Origin: Nothopassalora personata
Taxonomy: Eukaryota; Ascomycota; Dothideomycetes; Mycosphaerellales; Mycosphaerellaceae
Direction: 5' to 3'
Length of the DNA stretch: 64,000 nt
Assembly (NCBI GenBank): GCA_033816765.1
Contig: CM066288.1
Coordinates: forward strand, 806,001 to 870,000
Numbering within the stretch: position 1 is the first letter of the stretch; each line of letters begins with the position of its first letter. The position numbers and the translations under genes are program-made. A model generated the notes under the pieces. That model did not search any database. It was not told the DNA's origin and was given only the letters and a program-made list of their open reading frames with translations. This document shows positions 54,167 through 64,000 of this stretch, piece by piece.

Positions 54167-55452
54167 TCACCACTTGCCGCCGGTCCGCTCTCGTCCGGCA
54201 CGATTGATGGTGGATGATGCACTGATCCTCCTCCACCTAGAGCTCTTCTCAATCCGGCCAAGGATTGTCCGCCTGGCCTTTGCCGCATCGAACATTGCAT
54301 CGCTCCTCCTGGACACAGCCTCGCTCTTCCCATTGACTGGCTCATCTTCCTTCGCAGTGTCGAGTCCAAGATGCCACTCGATAGTCTGTTGCAAACCTTC
54401 GGACAAGGCCACTTTCGGGTGCCAACCAAGCACTTCCCGCGCCAATCCACAGTTCGGCCTCCTCTGGACAGGATCATCTGGCAATGCGTCGCGATATGTC
54501 ATCGTGGCCTCTGGTCGTCCGGTCGCAGCGGAGACCGCTTGGACCACCAGGCGAGCGAGATCTGCGATGGTCGTCTCTTTCTCGCTCCCTATGTTCACTG
54601 GACCGCCTTCCCATGAGCTTTCCATCAGGCTCACCAGCCCGGAAACACAGTCGTCGACGTACTGGAAGCATCGAGTTGCCCTGCCATCTCCGGTTATGAC
54701 CAAGTCTTGACCTCGTATTGCCGCTCCAATGAAACTGCTGACGACTCTTCCATCGTTCGAATGCATACCAGGCCCGTAGGCGTTGAAGATGCGAGCTATT
54801 CGGACCTCAATCGAGGACCCGTGCTCAACACGATGTGCATATGCCAACGCTTCAGCAGCTCGTTTGCCTTCGTCATAGCAGGAGCGTGGGCCAAAGCAGT
54901 TCACGTTGCCAAAGTAGGTCTCATCTTGAGGATCTCGCTCGGCCTGACCATAGCTGAACTCGTAGTCAGCAGGATTGATGCTATCAACAGACTATTCCTT
55001 ACACTTCAGATGTGCTAGCAAGAAGTACTCTTGCTTTCCATTCTCGAGCCTTGTTGAGTACGTTCCGCGTGCCCAGATAACATGTATCTAGGATTCGTAT
55101 TGGCTCCTCGTTGAAGTGCTTCGGGCTGGCAGGGCATGCGAGATGGTATATCTCGTGGCAAGGTTCTATCTCCGCCGGTAAAGGGCCCGCAACATCAGTC
55201 TGGACGAAGAAGAAGTTGGGATTATCCCGGATGCTGCTCAAGGTCGCTGGGAAACTCGTCCAGTAGTTATCGATGACGACCACCTTCTTCCCTCTGTTCA
55301 AGAGTATGGACGCGAGTCTGGATCCGATGAAGCCTGCACCCTAGCGAAGGAATCAGCCTTCTGTGTGCAAGAAGAGAGGCGACACTCCTCACCCCAGTGA
55401 CGAGAACGCGGTCCTTTGACGATTCTGCAGCGCCATTGAGCACGCTCATCAT
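54167..55452 (-). CDS. UDP-glucuronic acid decarboxylase-like (UXS)
   Basis: Extended SDR that makes UDP-xylose from UDP-glucuronate; 394 residues. Exons 55393-55452, 55003-55340 and 54167-54953; introns 52 and 49 nt. RVLVTGGAGFIGSRLASILL is the NAD loop, rebuilt across intron 1. LLASTSEVYG is reformed across intron 2. GFGxxx-type GNVNCFGPRSCYDEGKRAAE carries the active-site Tyr-x-x-x-Lys and is very close to UXS enzymes. RIFNAYGPGMHSNDGRVVS and GDGRATRCFQYVDDCVSGL also fit. The C-terminal ~60 residues are basic and disordered. It is divergent from the GT2 gene 590 bp away, suggesting shared use in polysaccharide synthesis. Confidence 0.85.
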
Positions 55453-56042
55453 GGTTGGTCAATCGAACAAGGTATGTTGATTATGTGAAGCAGACAACAA
55501 AGTCAAGGATACTGACATCTAGTGATCTAGCTTGCATGCAGCCCTCGTAGTATGCAAACGTTGCGTCGCTGGATTGACGCTCTATCCCATAACAGGACTT
55601 TGCAGATTGATCTTCGGTGGCGTTGGAGCAATTCTCGTGTGGCGCTCTGTGATTCACGATTGCGAATAGCGTGGCTTACTCGTGCGTGGTATAATCTTCC
55701 TACGTCCTCGATCGGCACAATGCAGCTTGCTTTTTACTCGAGCGGCCAGGAATTAGAACGGACTTCTGCGCAGTCCGGTCCTCCTCGAGTCGAGATGTCT
55801 CACAAACTAATATACTCACACGTCCGAGCGTGGCCGAGCGAACAAGCAATGCCCGCATCTGATTGACACGAGCAACTTGTGTCGCTGGATCGACTGCGGT
55901 CGCGCCAAAGACAGTCTCTAATGTTACATGCTGCCGCAGCAGTTGATCAATGTCTTCATGCTAAGCGGACACTGGCCAAGGATCGTTTCTACGTTGACAT
56001 TGAACAACAGCTCGTCAGGGTGTCTCGCGTTCTTACCTGGAG
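55453..56042. promoter_or_regulatory. Divergent promoter, UXS-like / GT2 genes
   Basis: 590 bp between two outward-facing start codons; no other gene. A shared promoter would fit co-regulation of the two polysaccharide genes. Confidence 0.45.
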
Positions 56043-57953
56043 ATGAATCTGCATGAGAAGGATCGTTTCATTGTGCAACAGCTAGACGAGCTCTTGCCTT
56101 TTGCATCAAAAAGGCAAAGGCAGCGTAGAACATTGGGCGAAGCGATTTGGCGACCATCGACATTGACAGTATGGCTTTTGCAAGCAGCACTGATTTACCT
56201 ACTGATTCAAGGCATCGAAGCTGGACGATCAGCGACTCATACTTTGGTACCTGTCCTGTTCGTCTACTGGCAAACGATCCACTTAGTCACCGGTGTTCTG
56301 GAAGAAGGCTGGCGTTTCTGTATCTCCGGAAAAGTCAAGTATAGGAGAAAGACAAGATTGACTGGAGACCAAGTGCCCTTTGTGGACATCATCATCGTCT
56401 GCTGCGGCGAAGAGCTCGACGTCATTGTGGACACTGTTCGAGCAGCCTGTACGCAAGACTATCCAGGTGCACAGCTCCGAGTACTGGTGGCAGACGATGG
56501 CAACGACGATGCGCTCAAAGATGCAATCACTGCCCTGGACAGCAACGTATCGTGTCGCTTGCTCTACTACCAACGACTTGGCAAGGCGGGATGCAAGAAG
56601 GGATACAAGGCCAGAAACATGAACTCAGCACTGGCATACCTGGATACTATGGGCAAGAGTCCACCTGTTGAATTCTGTGCCTTCCTTGACTGTGACATGA
56701 TCATCGAGCCTGAGTTTCTTCGAGCTTGTCTAGGCCACCTAGTGTTGGAACCAGATGCTGGCGTTGTTATCGTCCCCCAGAGCTTCTATAACTTGCCACA
56801 GAACGATCCGCTGTATCAGTCAATGCATGTCCACAACTCGCTGGACCAAGTCCAACGCGACACGCTCGACTCTGCCTGGGAAACTGGTCCGGGAGTAGTC
56901 TTTCGACGACAATCGATTGCAGACATGGGTGGGTTTGACGAATGGGTCTTGATGGAAGATGTGATTGCTGGAATGCTGTTGAATGGTCTGCGGTGGAAGA
57001 CTGTCTACTGCTACGAGCAGCTGCAATGGGGACTGGTACCGGATGATCTGGCGGCTCATATTGCTCAACGGAAGAAATGGGCCGTGGGCACAGTTCGAGG
57101 CGGCATTATCGCCGCCTTTGGGTTTCATCCGGCACGGCTGGCGAAGCTTTCGTGGCGACAACGGGTCGTTCAGGCTTGTTATTGTATTGGACCGTATGTC
57201 TCGGCAGTACACAGGACGGTCCTGCCGTTAGCATTCTTGGTCTTGATCGCTTCGAAGGAGGCTCTGGTTGCGAGCAACGACTTATTACACTTGGACCGGA
57301 TGCTGCACATTGGCTTTCTGATAGGTATCTGTTATCGACTTCAGAGCATGGTTACTGGCTATCACTGCGGCTATCGCATGGCCCGACGAAAGACACAAGG
57401 GGCAGTCTGGCTCAGCCCCTACCTATTTACGACAATCGTTAAGGAGTTCCTACCCAAGACACTAGCAGGTTTGCCCATGCAGTTCGTCCCAACCGGTCGA
57501 CTGAACTCGAACCTTCAGGAGCGTAGTGGCAAACGTCGCGCATCCGTGTGGAAACGCATTGTCGTTATGCTCACCCAGCAAGGACTTTGGTATCACCTCT
57601 TGGTCGGAGGCTTTGCGCTCAAGCTATTGCACAGTGGCTACATCTCGGCAAAATCGCACGCCAGCCAGGACGATATGTGTCAACAGATCTGGACGCACGT
57701 GCTAGCTCCTGGAGTGGACTGGCTTGTGTATATCGATCTGCTTGCACCTGTCGGTTATGCCTTATTTCCTCCAAGTGTGCCGCCGAGGCGAGATCTCTTG
57801 GAACGGGCGATAGTGAATGGACTGGAGACCTGGCATCCAAAGCAGACTCGCAGACTCGAGGAGTGGAGTCTGTGGTCGCTAGTGGAAGAGCTGCTGTGGA
57901 TCGTGGCTTATGCAGGCTGTGTGTATCTTCGTACTAAGGTTTGTACCATATGA
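56043..57953 (+). CDS. GT2 processive glycosyltransferase (polysaccharide synthase-like)
   Basis: Membrane beta-glycosyltransferase of family GT2, 636 residues, single exon. Two N-terminal membrane segments (TLTVWLLQAALIYLLIQGIE; LVPVLFVYWQTIHLVTGVL) precede the cytosolic catalytic domain. The catalytic Asp residues are visible in VLVADDGNDDALKDA, FLDCDMIIEPEF and LMEDVIAG, followed by QRKKW where the family has Q-x-x-R-W. Four or five more helices follow (for example LPLAFLVLIASKEALV, LHIGFLIGICY, WSLVEELLWIVAYAGCVYL). Related fungal and bacterial GT2 proteins make surface polysaccharides such as hyaluronan-like or capsular chains. The sugar used is unknown; a neighbouring UXS hints at xylose. 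Confidence 0.85.
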   Translation: MNLHEKDRFIVQQLDELLPFASKRQRQRRTLGEAIWRPSTLTVWLLQAALIYLLIQGIEAGRSATHTLVPVLFVYWQTIHLVTGVLEEGWRFCISGKVKYRRKTRLTGDQVPFVDIIIVCCGEELDVIVDTVRAACTQDYPGAQLRVLVADDGNDDALKDAITALDSNVSCRLLYYQRLGKAGCKKGYKARNMNSALAYLDTMGKSPPVEFCAFLDCDMIIEPEFLRACLGHLVLEPDAGVVIVPQSFYNLPQNDPLYQSMHVHNSLDQVQRDTLDSAWETGPGVVFRRQSIADMGGFDEWVLMEDVIAGMLLNGLRWKTVYCYEQLQWGLVPDDLAAHIAQRKKWAVGTVRGGIIAAFGFHPARLAKLSWRQRVVQACYCIGPYVSAVHRTVLPLAFLVLIASKEALVASNDLLHLDRMLHIGFLIGICYRLQSMVTGYHCGYRMARRKTQGAVWLSPYLFTTIVKEFLPKTLAGLPMQFVPTGRLNSNLQERSGKRRASVWKRIVVMLTQQGLWYHLLVGGFALKLLHSGYISAKSHASQDDMCQQIWTHVLAPGVDWLVYIDLLAPVGYALFPPSVPPRRDLLERAIVNGLETWHPKQTRRLEEWSLWSLVEELLWIVAYAGCVYLRTKVCTI

Positions 57954-58544
57954 CAGTAGCAATGTAGGGTGAGTAGGCACTGATCGATCGAGTCTCTTGA
58001 GACTCTCTGTCGTAAGACCATGTCAGGCGTGTGTCTGCCACGGCCGCACAGCTGGCGCGCTATCACAAGGCTGTGCGAGCTTGCTGAAGGCCGCAAACAA
58101 GATCGTGAGGGTACCATTTGACTTCAATCCCGAAGCTCTGTCAAAATCGAGTATGCGAGCTTTTCCGGGGATGAGCAAATTTGTTTTGTTCTCGCCGCGA
58201 GAATGGCAAGCCATGTATTGCTGTGGTGTGACGCTTATGCTGGAAGTCTGAAGCGAAGTGGCTTCTCGTTGAGTGACGGATCGAGTGGTAGTTCGGTATT
58301 CCAGTCGTCGCCACGCCATCGATATCGGATCGAAAGGATCGCTATACTCGATGCACATTGCCGAAGTGTTCTTGAAGCTCATGGAGATCCAGCCAATATT
58401 GACGACTTTCTCTGCAGGCCAGACGGACAGTGCGGCGTGCACCACTCAGGTTGAACCTATGCCACAATAGTCTGACTTGAGCGAGCCGCAACTTAGAATT
58501 CACAGAGGAGGACCAGGGTCCTAGCTTTTCTAACGCCTGTCGCC
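57954..58544. other. Intergenic, nothing recognised
   Basis: Tandem spacer between the GT2 and acyltransferase genes. Confidence 0.4.
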
Positions 58545-59987
58545 ATGCTCACAATTGAAGTCGGTACCGGCGACTTTCCGGCCGACAACAGCGAATTCAG
58601 CTCCAACGACCACGCTTCGACCACGAGGACGATAGAACGACGAACTCCACCAAGCTCTGCAAATACCGACTCGAAATCAGGGCACGAGCCATGGATCAAT
58701 GGCCTCCGCGGTCTGGCCGCTCTACAGGTCGTGATCTTTCACTACATCACCCCTGAAGCATTCTTCATCTACGAGTCTGCGTGGGTGCCACCAGAACATC
58801 CAGGACCGCGGATCTTGAAGCTGATTCCTGTGCGGCTCCTCGCTCAAGGCGATGCTATGGCCAGGCTCTTCTTCATCCTCTCCGGATGTTGCATTGCACT
58901 CGGCTTCCAGAAAAAGGCCAAGAATAGCTCGTCCATACAGTATTACCGCAAATTGACATCGGTCGTCTTCCGACGGTCTTTCCGCCTCTTCGTCCCTTTC
59001 GTATTCGTGGCCGTCTTGGGCCATGTCCTCTGGTTCTTTGGAGCATATGCTGAAGAGCCGCCTGACCTCCGGAACTTCTGTCCAGACGCTCGTCCATGAA
59101 CTTCGCCTTGGTCACACGTTTCATGTACGCTCGGGTATCTTCTCAACGCCTTCAACACAGTTGATCTTCAATGGACTGTCGGCCTCCATAACTCTCTGTG
59201 GTCGGTACCACTCGAGCTACGCGGATCCTTTGCGACGTACACTGCTTTGCTCGGACTTGCCAATACACGGCCAGGATGGCGTATTAGCATTATCGCCGCA
59301 CTGGCATCTTACAACTTCTTCTACAGCACGAAAGACTTGACCGGCTTCTTCGCGGGAATGTTGATCGCAGAGGTGCAGAGCCACGTCGCTGCAAGAAACA
59401 GTGGTCTGGGCAAACGCATCGGATCGCTGCCAGAGCACTTTCGGGCAACTCTTTCGACCCTGGCCATCACAGCGGGCCTGTATTTGCTCTCACTTCCAAT
59501 GAAGCTCCACGACGATCCTATCGACACACTCCCGCCGGATTATGACTTTCTGAGAGCACTATACCTGCCGCACTGGAAGTCCGCCGGCGATTATGGCTGG
59601 GGAGCTTACTACGTGGGAAGTACGATGCTGCTCGCAGGATTGTTGGGAACTCCACGCTTGAGGCAGTCGCTGACAGTGAGCCCACTGCAATCATTAGGGA
59701 ATATCTCGTACTCCCTATCTCTGGTCCATTTTGCAGTGAAGTGGACATGCCAGAGGCGGATTCTTTGGATCGTGTCTCAGATTATCGGATTGGAAGAGAA
59801 AGATGCGATATCGAAAGGCGTGAGCGGTGTCTTGGCTCCGTTGATGCTCGTCCGTTTTGTAGCGTTTATCGTGTATTTGGGCATTACCGTTGCTTGCGCG
59901 TCGGTGCTCACCATCGAGATGGAACAGCCGTCGAAGGAGTGGGCTTACAAGATGGAGCAATGGATGTCCAGTCCCGAGCAAGAATAG
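58545..59987 (+). pseudogene. Acyltransferase-3 family gene with one in-frame stop
   Basis: A single continuous frame of 481 codons encodes a multi-pass membrane O-acyltransferase (family Acyl_transf_3) but is cut by TGA at 59097-59099. Before the stop: INGLRGLAALQVVIFHYITP with the catalytic-type His, then ARLFFILSGCCIALGF and SFRLFVPFVFVAVLGHVLWF. After the stop, in the same frame: TLGYLLNAFNTVDLQWTVGL, HNSLWSVPLELRGSFATY, SPLQSLGNISYSLSLVHFAV. Similarity continues without a gap, so the stop most likely replaces Trp (TGG to TGA). A recent inactivation, a sequencing error or read-through are the options; no good intron removes it. Its role would be acylation of a surface polysaccharide beside GT2 and UXS. 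Confidence 0.75.
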
Positions 59988-60452
59988 CTAGCTGTAGCAC
60001 AGTGTTATGACTGCATGAAGTCCAGGTACCTTATATAGGCCGAGCCCAAGGGTGTCCTTGCCGCAAGGCCAATAGTCCTCTTGAGTGAACGACGTATGTG
60101 AGCTAGGCTCGACTGATAAAGATGGAGATCCCAGGCTGCATGTGGTTTGGTTTGATATGAGAGGAAGACGTCAAGGAGGAAAAGGCACGTGCTCACTCAC
60201 GTGTTAAACTTTTCTCTTCTATGCGACGCGCTTTCTCACCTCAGCGAGCTCATACGCTTCGATTCGGGTTTAGCGCAATGACGTGATCGCAGTAGCTCTC
60301 CCGCACTCTCAAGCAATGAGGCTGAGGTACTGAGATAAGCGCTTTCTCCTGGTCGTGGTACTGGTTTCCACTTCAGATCTCGAGCGTGCACTGGTTCGCA
60401 CTGCTTGCATAAGCGAAGCCGACGACATTGATCGTTGAACGCATTGCACGTG
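59988..60452. other. Intergenic, nothing recognised
   Basis: Spacer before the nuclease gene; ORFs on the minus strand here are shadows. Confidence 0.4.
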
Positions 60453-62218
60453 ATGGGCATCAATGGGTAGGGCATTCAACCCTATCATAGCCCATCGCTG
60501 ACATGTAACAGCCTGTGGGAAGTGCTTGGTGAAGGAGAAGCCCGGCATATCGCAGACTTCGCGGCAGAGCATTTCAAGAAGCACGGAAAGCCGCTTCGTA
60601 TTGCTGTAGATGAAGCGTGCTGGAGATTCACCAATTTGACGACTGAACAGGTTGAGAAGATCAGAGAGGGAGAGCCGGCAGCAAACCCGGTTGAACGAAC
60701 CATACTTTGGCGGTAAGTCCTGAGATGTGGATGGCGTGATCCGTTCGACACACTCGCAGCCCATTCCCAAGGCACGCTGAGTACCGTTGCTGGAGCGTTG
60801 ATACGGGTCGCTCAACTGCCCACCGATGCCTTGTGTCTTGTAGCATATTGAGATTATGGCGCCTCAACATTCAACTGCTCTTCGTCTGGGATGGCCTACG
60901 AAAACCCGGCAAAGGCCGAGGTGGTGGCGGGAAGGTCGATCGTAATTCCGTCGAGCTTCTGCACAGAATGTTCGAAATTCTGAAAGTGCCATATCATCAG
61001 GCACCCGGCGAAGCTGAGGCCGAGTGTGCTCGGCTTGAGAAGGCAGGCGTGGTTGATGCCGTCTGGAGCGATGACGGCGACAGCTTCATGTTCGGATGTC
61101 AGACACTCATCAAGCAGCACAAAGTCAACGGGAAGCGTATCACTGACCATGTTCGAATCTATCGCGCCGACACCATTGCCAGGGAGAAGGATTTGGATGG
61201 GAATAGCTTCGTACTTTTCGCCGTGCTCGCCGGAGGCGACTACGACAAGGCAGGACTACCAGGATGTGGCCCAGCGGCTGCGAAGTGGGTGGCGAAACGA
61301 TCAAGAGGATTAGCAAAGGACCTTGTTGAGGCATCAGACCATGAAATGCCGGCCTGGAGGAGTCTGCTAGGCAATGCTGTTCGCAAAGACATACCTTCGA
61401 CCTTTCCTAACATGAAAGCGTTGAACGGCTATCGGCGACCTGCCGTATCCTCCGAGGAAGCTTGCCATAGCAGACGTCGACTGAGGAATGGCTTCGACAT
61501 CAAATTTGATCAGGCGAAGGCACGGGTAGAACTGCGGGAGCGATACCACTTTACAACTCGCGAGTACCTGAAGCACTTGGCACCTATCCTTTTGATCAGG
61601 AAACTTGCCCGTCTCGTGTCGCCAAGCCAACGGGAGGAGAACCTGAGGTACGACGTGAAACTTAAGCCAACTCGTGTGAAGAGACCTTCAGATGAAGGCG
61701 CGCCCGCCAAAACGGAGGTTAAGATCACGTTTGCAGCAGCTATGTTGGTCGACATTGATCTGACCACGATCCCACCGGAAGAGGACTGGGATCAGTTTGC
61801 AGCCAAAGACGGCACGCCTTACAGCCCGATGCAGAATATTGAAGGTGAGGTACTGCATTGCTTCCTTGAGCACGGGCTCCCATCAGGATCATTTGATGCT
61901 CCAGTGAAGCTTAAAAAGAGCAGGACTAGCAGTAAGAAGGCTGCAGAAGGTGATGAGCAGCCCCCAAAGAGTCAGGAAAAAGAGTCAGTGGACGGGGTTT
62001 CAAGCCCAGCCACAGCGTCTAAGAAGCGCAAGCGACCAAGCAAGTCAAGTGCAGGTACGGAACAAGATGCAGATGCGGTCCAGACATCGTCCAAGAAGCA
62101 AGGTCGGTCGTCCAGAGATCCATCAGGGTCTACGAAAGTCAAGCGGAAAGGTAAGGCAAAGAAAGACATGGAGAGGACGCCTTCACCGCCAGCGCAAACT
62201 TTAGAAGGCCCCAAATAA
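60453..62218 (+). CDS. XPG/Rad2-family nuclease, Yen1/GEN1-like
   Basis: Structure-specific endonuclease related to the Holliday-junction resolvases Yen1 and GEN1. Exons 60453-60466 (14 nt only), 60512-60712 and 60844-62218; introns 45 and 131 nt; 529 residues. The tiny first exon gives MGIN and joins to GLWEVLGEGEARHIADFAAE. XPG-N: LRIAVDEACWRFTNLT, ILRLWRLNIQLLFVWDGLRKPGKG. XPG-I: APGEAEAECARLEKAGVVDA, VWSDDGDSFMFG. The helix-hairpin-helix region has LAGGDYDKAGLPGCGPAAAK. The C-terminal ~150 residues are basic and Ser/Lys-rich with NLS-like KKRKRPSK. The stop TAA overlaps the ATG of the next ORF, which may be its continuation. Confidence 0.87.
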
Positions 62219-62856
62219 TGAGCTTTGGGCCAGATGTGGTCGACCTTTGCGATAGTGAGGGTGATGATGATGCAGGACATAGCGAAGGCGGCCTCTTCTT
62301 GTCTCCTGGATCCCCACCTCCAGCAGCTTCGAAGACAAGACTTGGTCCAGCGGCGACATTCCGACCGCTCCGCCCTCTCTCCCTGCCACAAGATGCTAAA
62401 GTGGCTCAGGTTTCCCAGAAGAGCAGCACACCCAAAGCACCAAGGCCGCCCCAGAAGGTGGGGACTAAAGTCATTGCTCAAACAGCTCAGAAGAGCGCAC
62501 CACGGAAGAGAGCCACTCAGTGTGATGAGCTCGCCGCTGCAAACGTCCCGACCGTAACGCAAGACTCGACACCGCCTACTTCCGGTGCAGCATCAGGATA
62601 TCAAATCCACACATCTCCAGGGCAGGATCATGCGCCTCAACTTGAAAATACAGTCCCGACCGCAGAGGACACTGGACCTCTGCCTGCTGCTCTTATCCCT
62701 GGTGAGACTATTACGCCAGCGACATTGCGCGAGCTCAGAGCCGCGTCCTCACACAAACTCGCTGCTACTACAACGGGAGCTGGAGGGCAAGTTGCTGTGT
62801 CGTCACCCGTTGTGCGACAGCCAACACCGCCCAGAGAAGTTATCGACCTCACTTGA
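62218..62856 (+). CDS. ORF overlapping nuclease stop (TAATG), probable C-terminal tail
   Basis: 212 codons in the -1 frame relative to the nuclease; its ATG shares the A of the nuclease stop (TAATG). The product is Pro/Ser/Ala-rich and disordered. It starts MSFGPDVVDLCDSEGDDDAG and ends TPPREVIDLT: both ends contain hydrophobic-acidic VVDLCD and VIDLT motifs typical of SUMO-interacting motifs, common in the tails of repair nucleases. I therefore think it was, or is, the tail of the upstream protein, reached by a frameshift, an undetected intron or coupled reinitiation. A 77-nt intron with a weak GTCTAC donor could join the frames. No independent family is recognised. Confidence 0.5.
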   Translation: MSFGPDVVDLCDSEGDDDAGHSEGGLFLSPGSPPPAASKTRLGPAATFRPLRPLSLPQDAKVAQVSQKSSTPKAPRPPQKVGTKVIAQTAQKSAPRKRATQCDELAAANVPTVTQDSTPPTSGAASGYQIHTSPGQDHAPQLENTVPTAEDTGPLPAALIPGETITPATLRELRAASSHKLAATTTGAGGQVAVSSPVVRQPTPPREVIDLT

Positions 62857-63436
62857 TCATCAGTGCGTGTTCTCAGTGAAATAAAGCTCCTTGTCAGTCC
62901 AGACTTGTGTCAAGTGGACTTCCTGTGCCCACGATGTGGCCGCCTCAAACCGAGAGTCCGGCATAGAAGTTCCGACAATGTTTTGGGGAGAGCACGGCAT
63001 CAAATCATCGTCAGTGGCAGAAGACATTCGGGCGAGAAGAGTCGATGAAGGTACGAGAGGCGATGACTTGTTCTTGCGCTGTGCCGCTTGTTGTTTGCAC
63101 TGGAATGGCGCCCTGGCTATCACCTTGCGTGGACGTTCCTTGCTAGCCAGGGACGATCTGCAAGATTTTGGTCATGTGAGCCAATGAATGGCCGCCATTT
63201 ATACAGTAGCCGCTCTTCTACTGGTATGGCAATAACGACCTTACAATACGACGCGTCCTAGCTCACGGCTGCCGGAACTGCCGTAAACCGTCAGTTGCGA
63301 ACGAAACACGTCTTCAAATCTTCCATCTGCATTAATTAACATCGACAACACCGACGACAACAGCATCGACAGACCAACAGCAACAGCATCGACAAGTCAA
63401 CAATATCACCACGACTCATTAGCCCATCAACTTAAC
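62857..63436. other. Intergenic, promoter of small secreted protein gene
   Basis: No gene; CA/AAC-rich leader-like sequence (CAACACCGACGACAACAGCA) lies just before the next start codon. Confidence 0.45.
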
Positions 63437-63998
63437 ATGCTCGCCTTATCAATCCTCCTCGCCGGCCTCTGTGCCCTCGCCGTTGCTCAAGACAGCGCCA
63501 CTTCGATAGCCAGTCCAGCTGAGCAGTCCAGTGTCAATGAAGCTGCACTGGAGTCAGCACTAGCAGCTCAGGCGCGTCAAATACATCGTCGTTCATGATC
63601 AAGCACTAACAACATCTCTCCAGGCATCTCAAAGCGCGCTCATCGCCTCCGCCGAAGCCAGCGTCAGATCAGCTCAAGGCTCGCTCTCTGCCCAAGTGGC
63701 GTCTATTAGCACTGGACTGGCTACCGCGACAGGTGACGTCCACAGCTCCACTCTGACAGGCCATAAATCAGCAACAGCAACAGCAACAGCCGCCGCTGGA
63801 TCCTCTCCCTCCCAGAGCAGCTCCGTTACGTCAGCTGATGTGTCTGCAGCCTCCTCAGCCGTGGAGTCTGCATCATCCGTCAGGGCATCCATTTCATCAG
63901 CTTCGTCGTCAAGCTCGGCGGCCGCTGCTCCCACCTCGAAGCCGATGTACGCTGGTGCTGCTCTTGGTGCTGTGGGTATCGTGGCTGGTCTTTTGTAA
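63437..63998 (+). CDS. Small Ser/Ala-rich secreted protein, probably GPI-anchored
   Basis: 169 residues with two exons (63437-63571, 63624-63998). The 52-nt intron ends in CTCTCCAG with CACTAAC as likely branch site. Its only in-phase donor is non-canonical (GCGCGT after CAG), so the exact 5' splice site is uncertain. The signal peptide is MLALSILLAGLCALAVA. The mature protein is mostly Ser, Ala, Thr and Val (ASSAVESASSVRASISSASS) without cysteines. The C-terminus KPMYAGAALGAVGIVAGLL is a typical GPI-attachment signal. Likely a cell-wall protein; no family. It ends two bases before the window edge, complete. Confidence 0.72.
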
Positions 63999-64000
63999 AA

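Noticed and set aside
55500..56040. Possible gene in the GT2 promoter
   Set aside because: Only short frames without similarity; treated as promoter.
61972..62562. 196-codon minus-strand ORF
   Set aside because: Antisense of the nuclease tail region; no domain.

Overview
The window is nuclear DNA of a filamentous ascomycete, most likely a Dothideomycete (Capnodiales/Mycosphaerellales-like). The evidence is: many GT-AG introns of 45-110 nt with phase-consistent splice sites, compact intergenic spaces on both strands, and filamentous-fungal families (AA9 polysaccharide monooxygenase, Atg43/DUF1770, Sur2 hydroxylase, fungal aminopeptidase P). The order-level placement is inference.

Layout. 0-2.9 kb: no supported gene, but a degenerate tandem repeat. 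2.9-7.3 kb: housekeeping genes (sec22, an ASXH-domain protein, elongator subunit ELP5, a U4/U6.U5 27 kDa-like snRNP protein). 8.7-13.1 kb: secreted plant-cell-wall enzymes, an AA9 oxygenase with a Ser/Gly-rich tail and a decayed GH28 pectinase. 13.9-22.7 kb: ketopantoate-reductase-like and SDR-like oxidoreductases, a sulfotransferase-like protein, an Atg43-type protein head-to-head with calcineurin B, and a 3-hydroxyisobutyrate-dehydrogenase-like enzyme. 23-26.4 kb: a secreted thaumatin-like protein, a small basic protein and an Xaa-Pro aminopeptidase. 26.8-28.1 kb: an interrupted initiator tRNA gene downstream of a RING-like/LysM protein. 28.7-34.9 kb: Sur2, an NAD-dependent epimerase/reductase and a secreted PhoD phosphatase. 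35-41.5 kb: a GH2 beta-galactosidase and an MFS sugar permease, divergent, separated by a MITE-like inverted repeat. 42.7-46.5 kb: SPB1 and a coiled-coil protein. 46.7-48.3 kb: a diverged ~138-bp satellite. 48.9-53.8 kb: adenylate kinase, an unknown protein and GABA transaminase. 54.2-60 kb: UDP-glucuronate decarboxylase, a GT2 synthase and an acyltransferase-3 gene with one stop, probably a surface-polysaccharide cluster. 60.4-64 kb: a Yen1/GEN1-like nuclease with a second ORF overlapping its stop, and a small Ser/Ala-rich secreted protein.

The main discovery is at 26811-27066 on the minus strand. A complete 72-nt initiator tRNA-Met can be assembled exactly, but its gene is cut by four introns. 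One is a normal tRNA intron at position 37/38 (24 nt). The other three (52, 56 and 52 nt) have perfect GT-AG borders and spliceosomal donor consensus, and match protein-gene introns in this window. Removing all four gives every stem, the A1:U72 pair, the CAU anticodon and the initiator-type T loop. The gene apparently needs both mRNA splicing and tRNA splicing, and its A and B boxes are partly rebuilt by intron bases.
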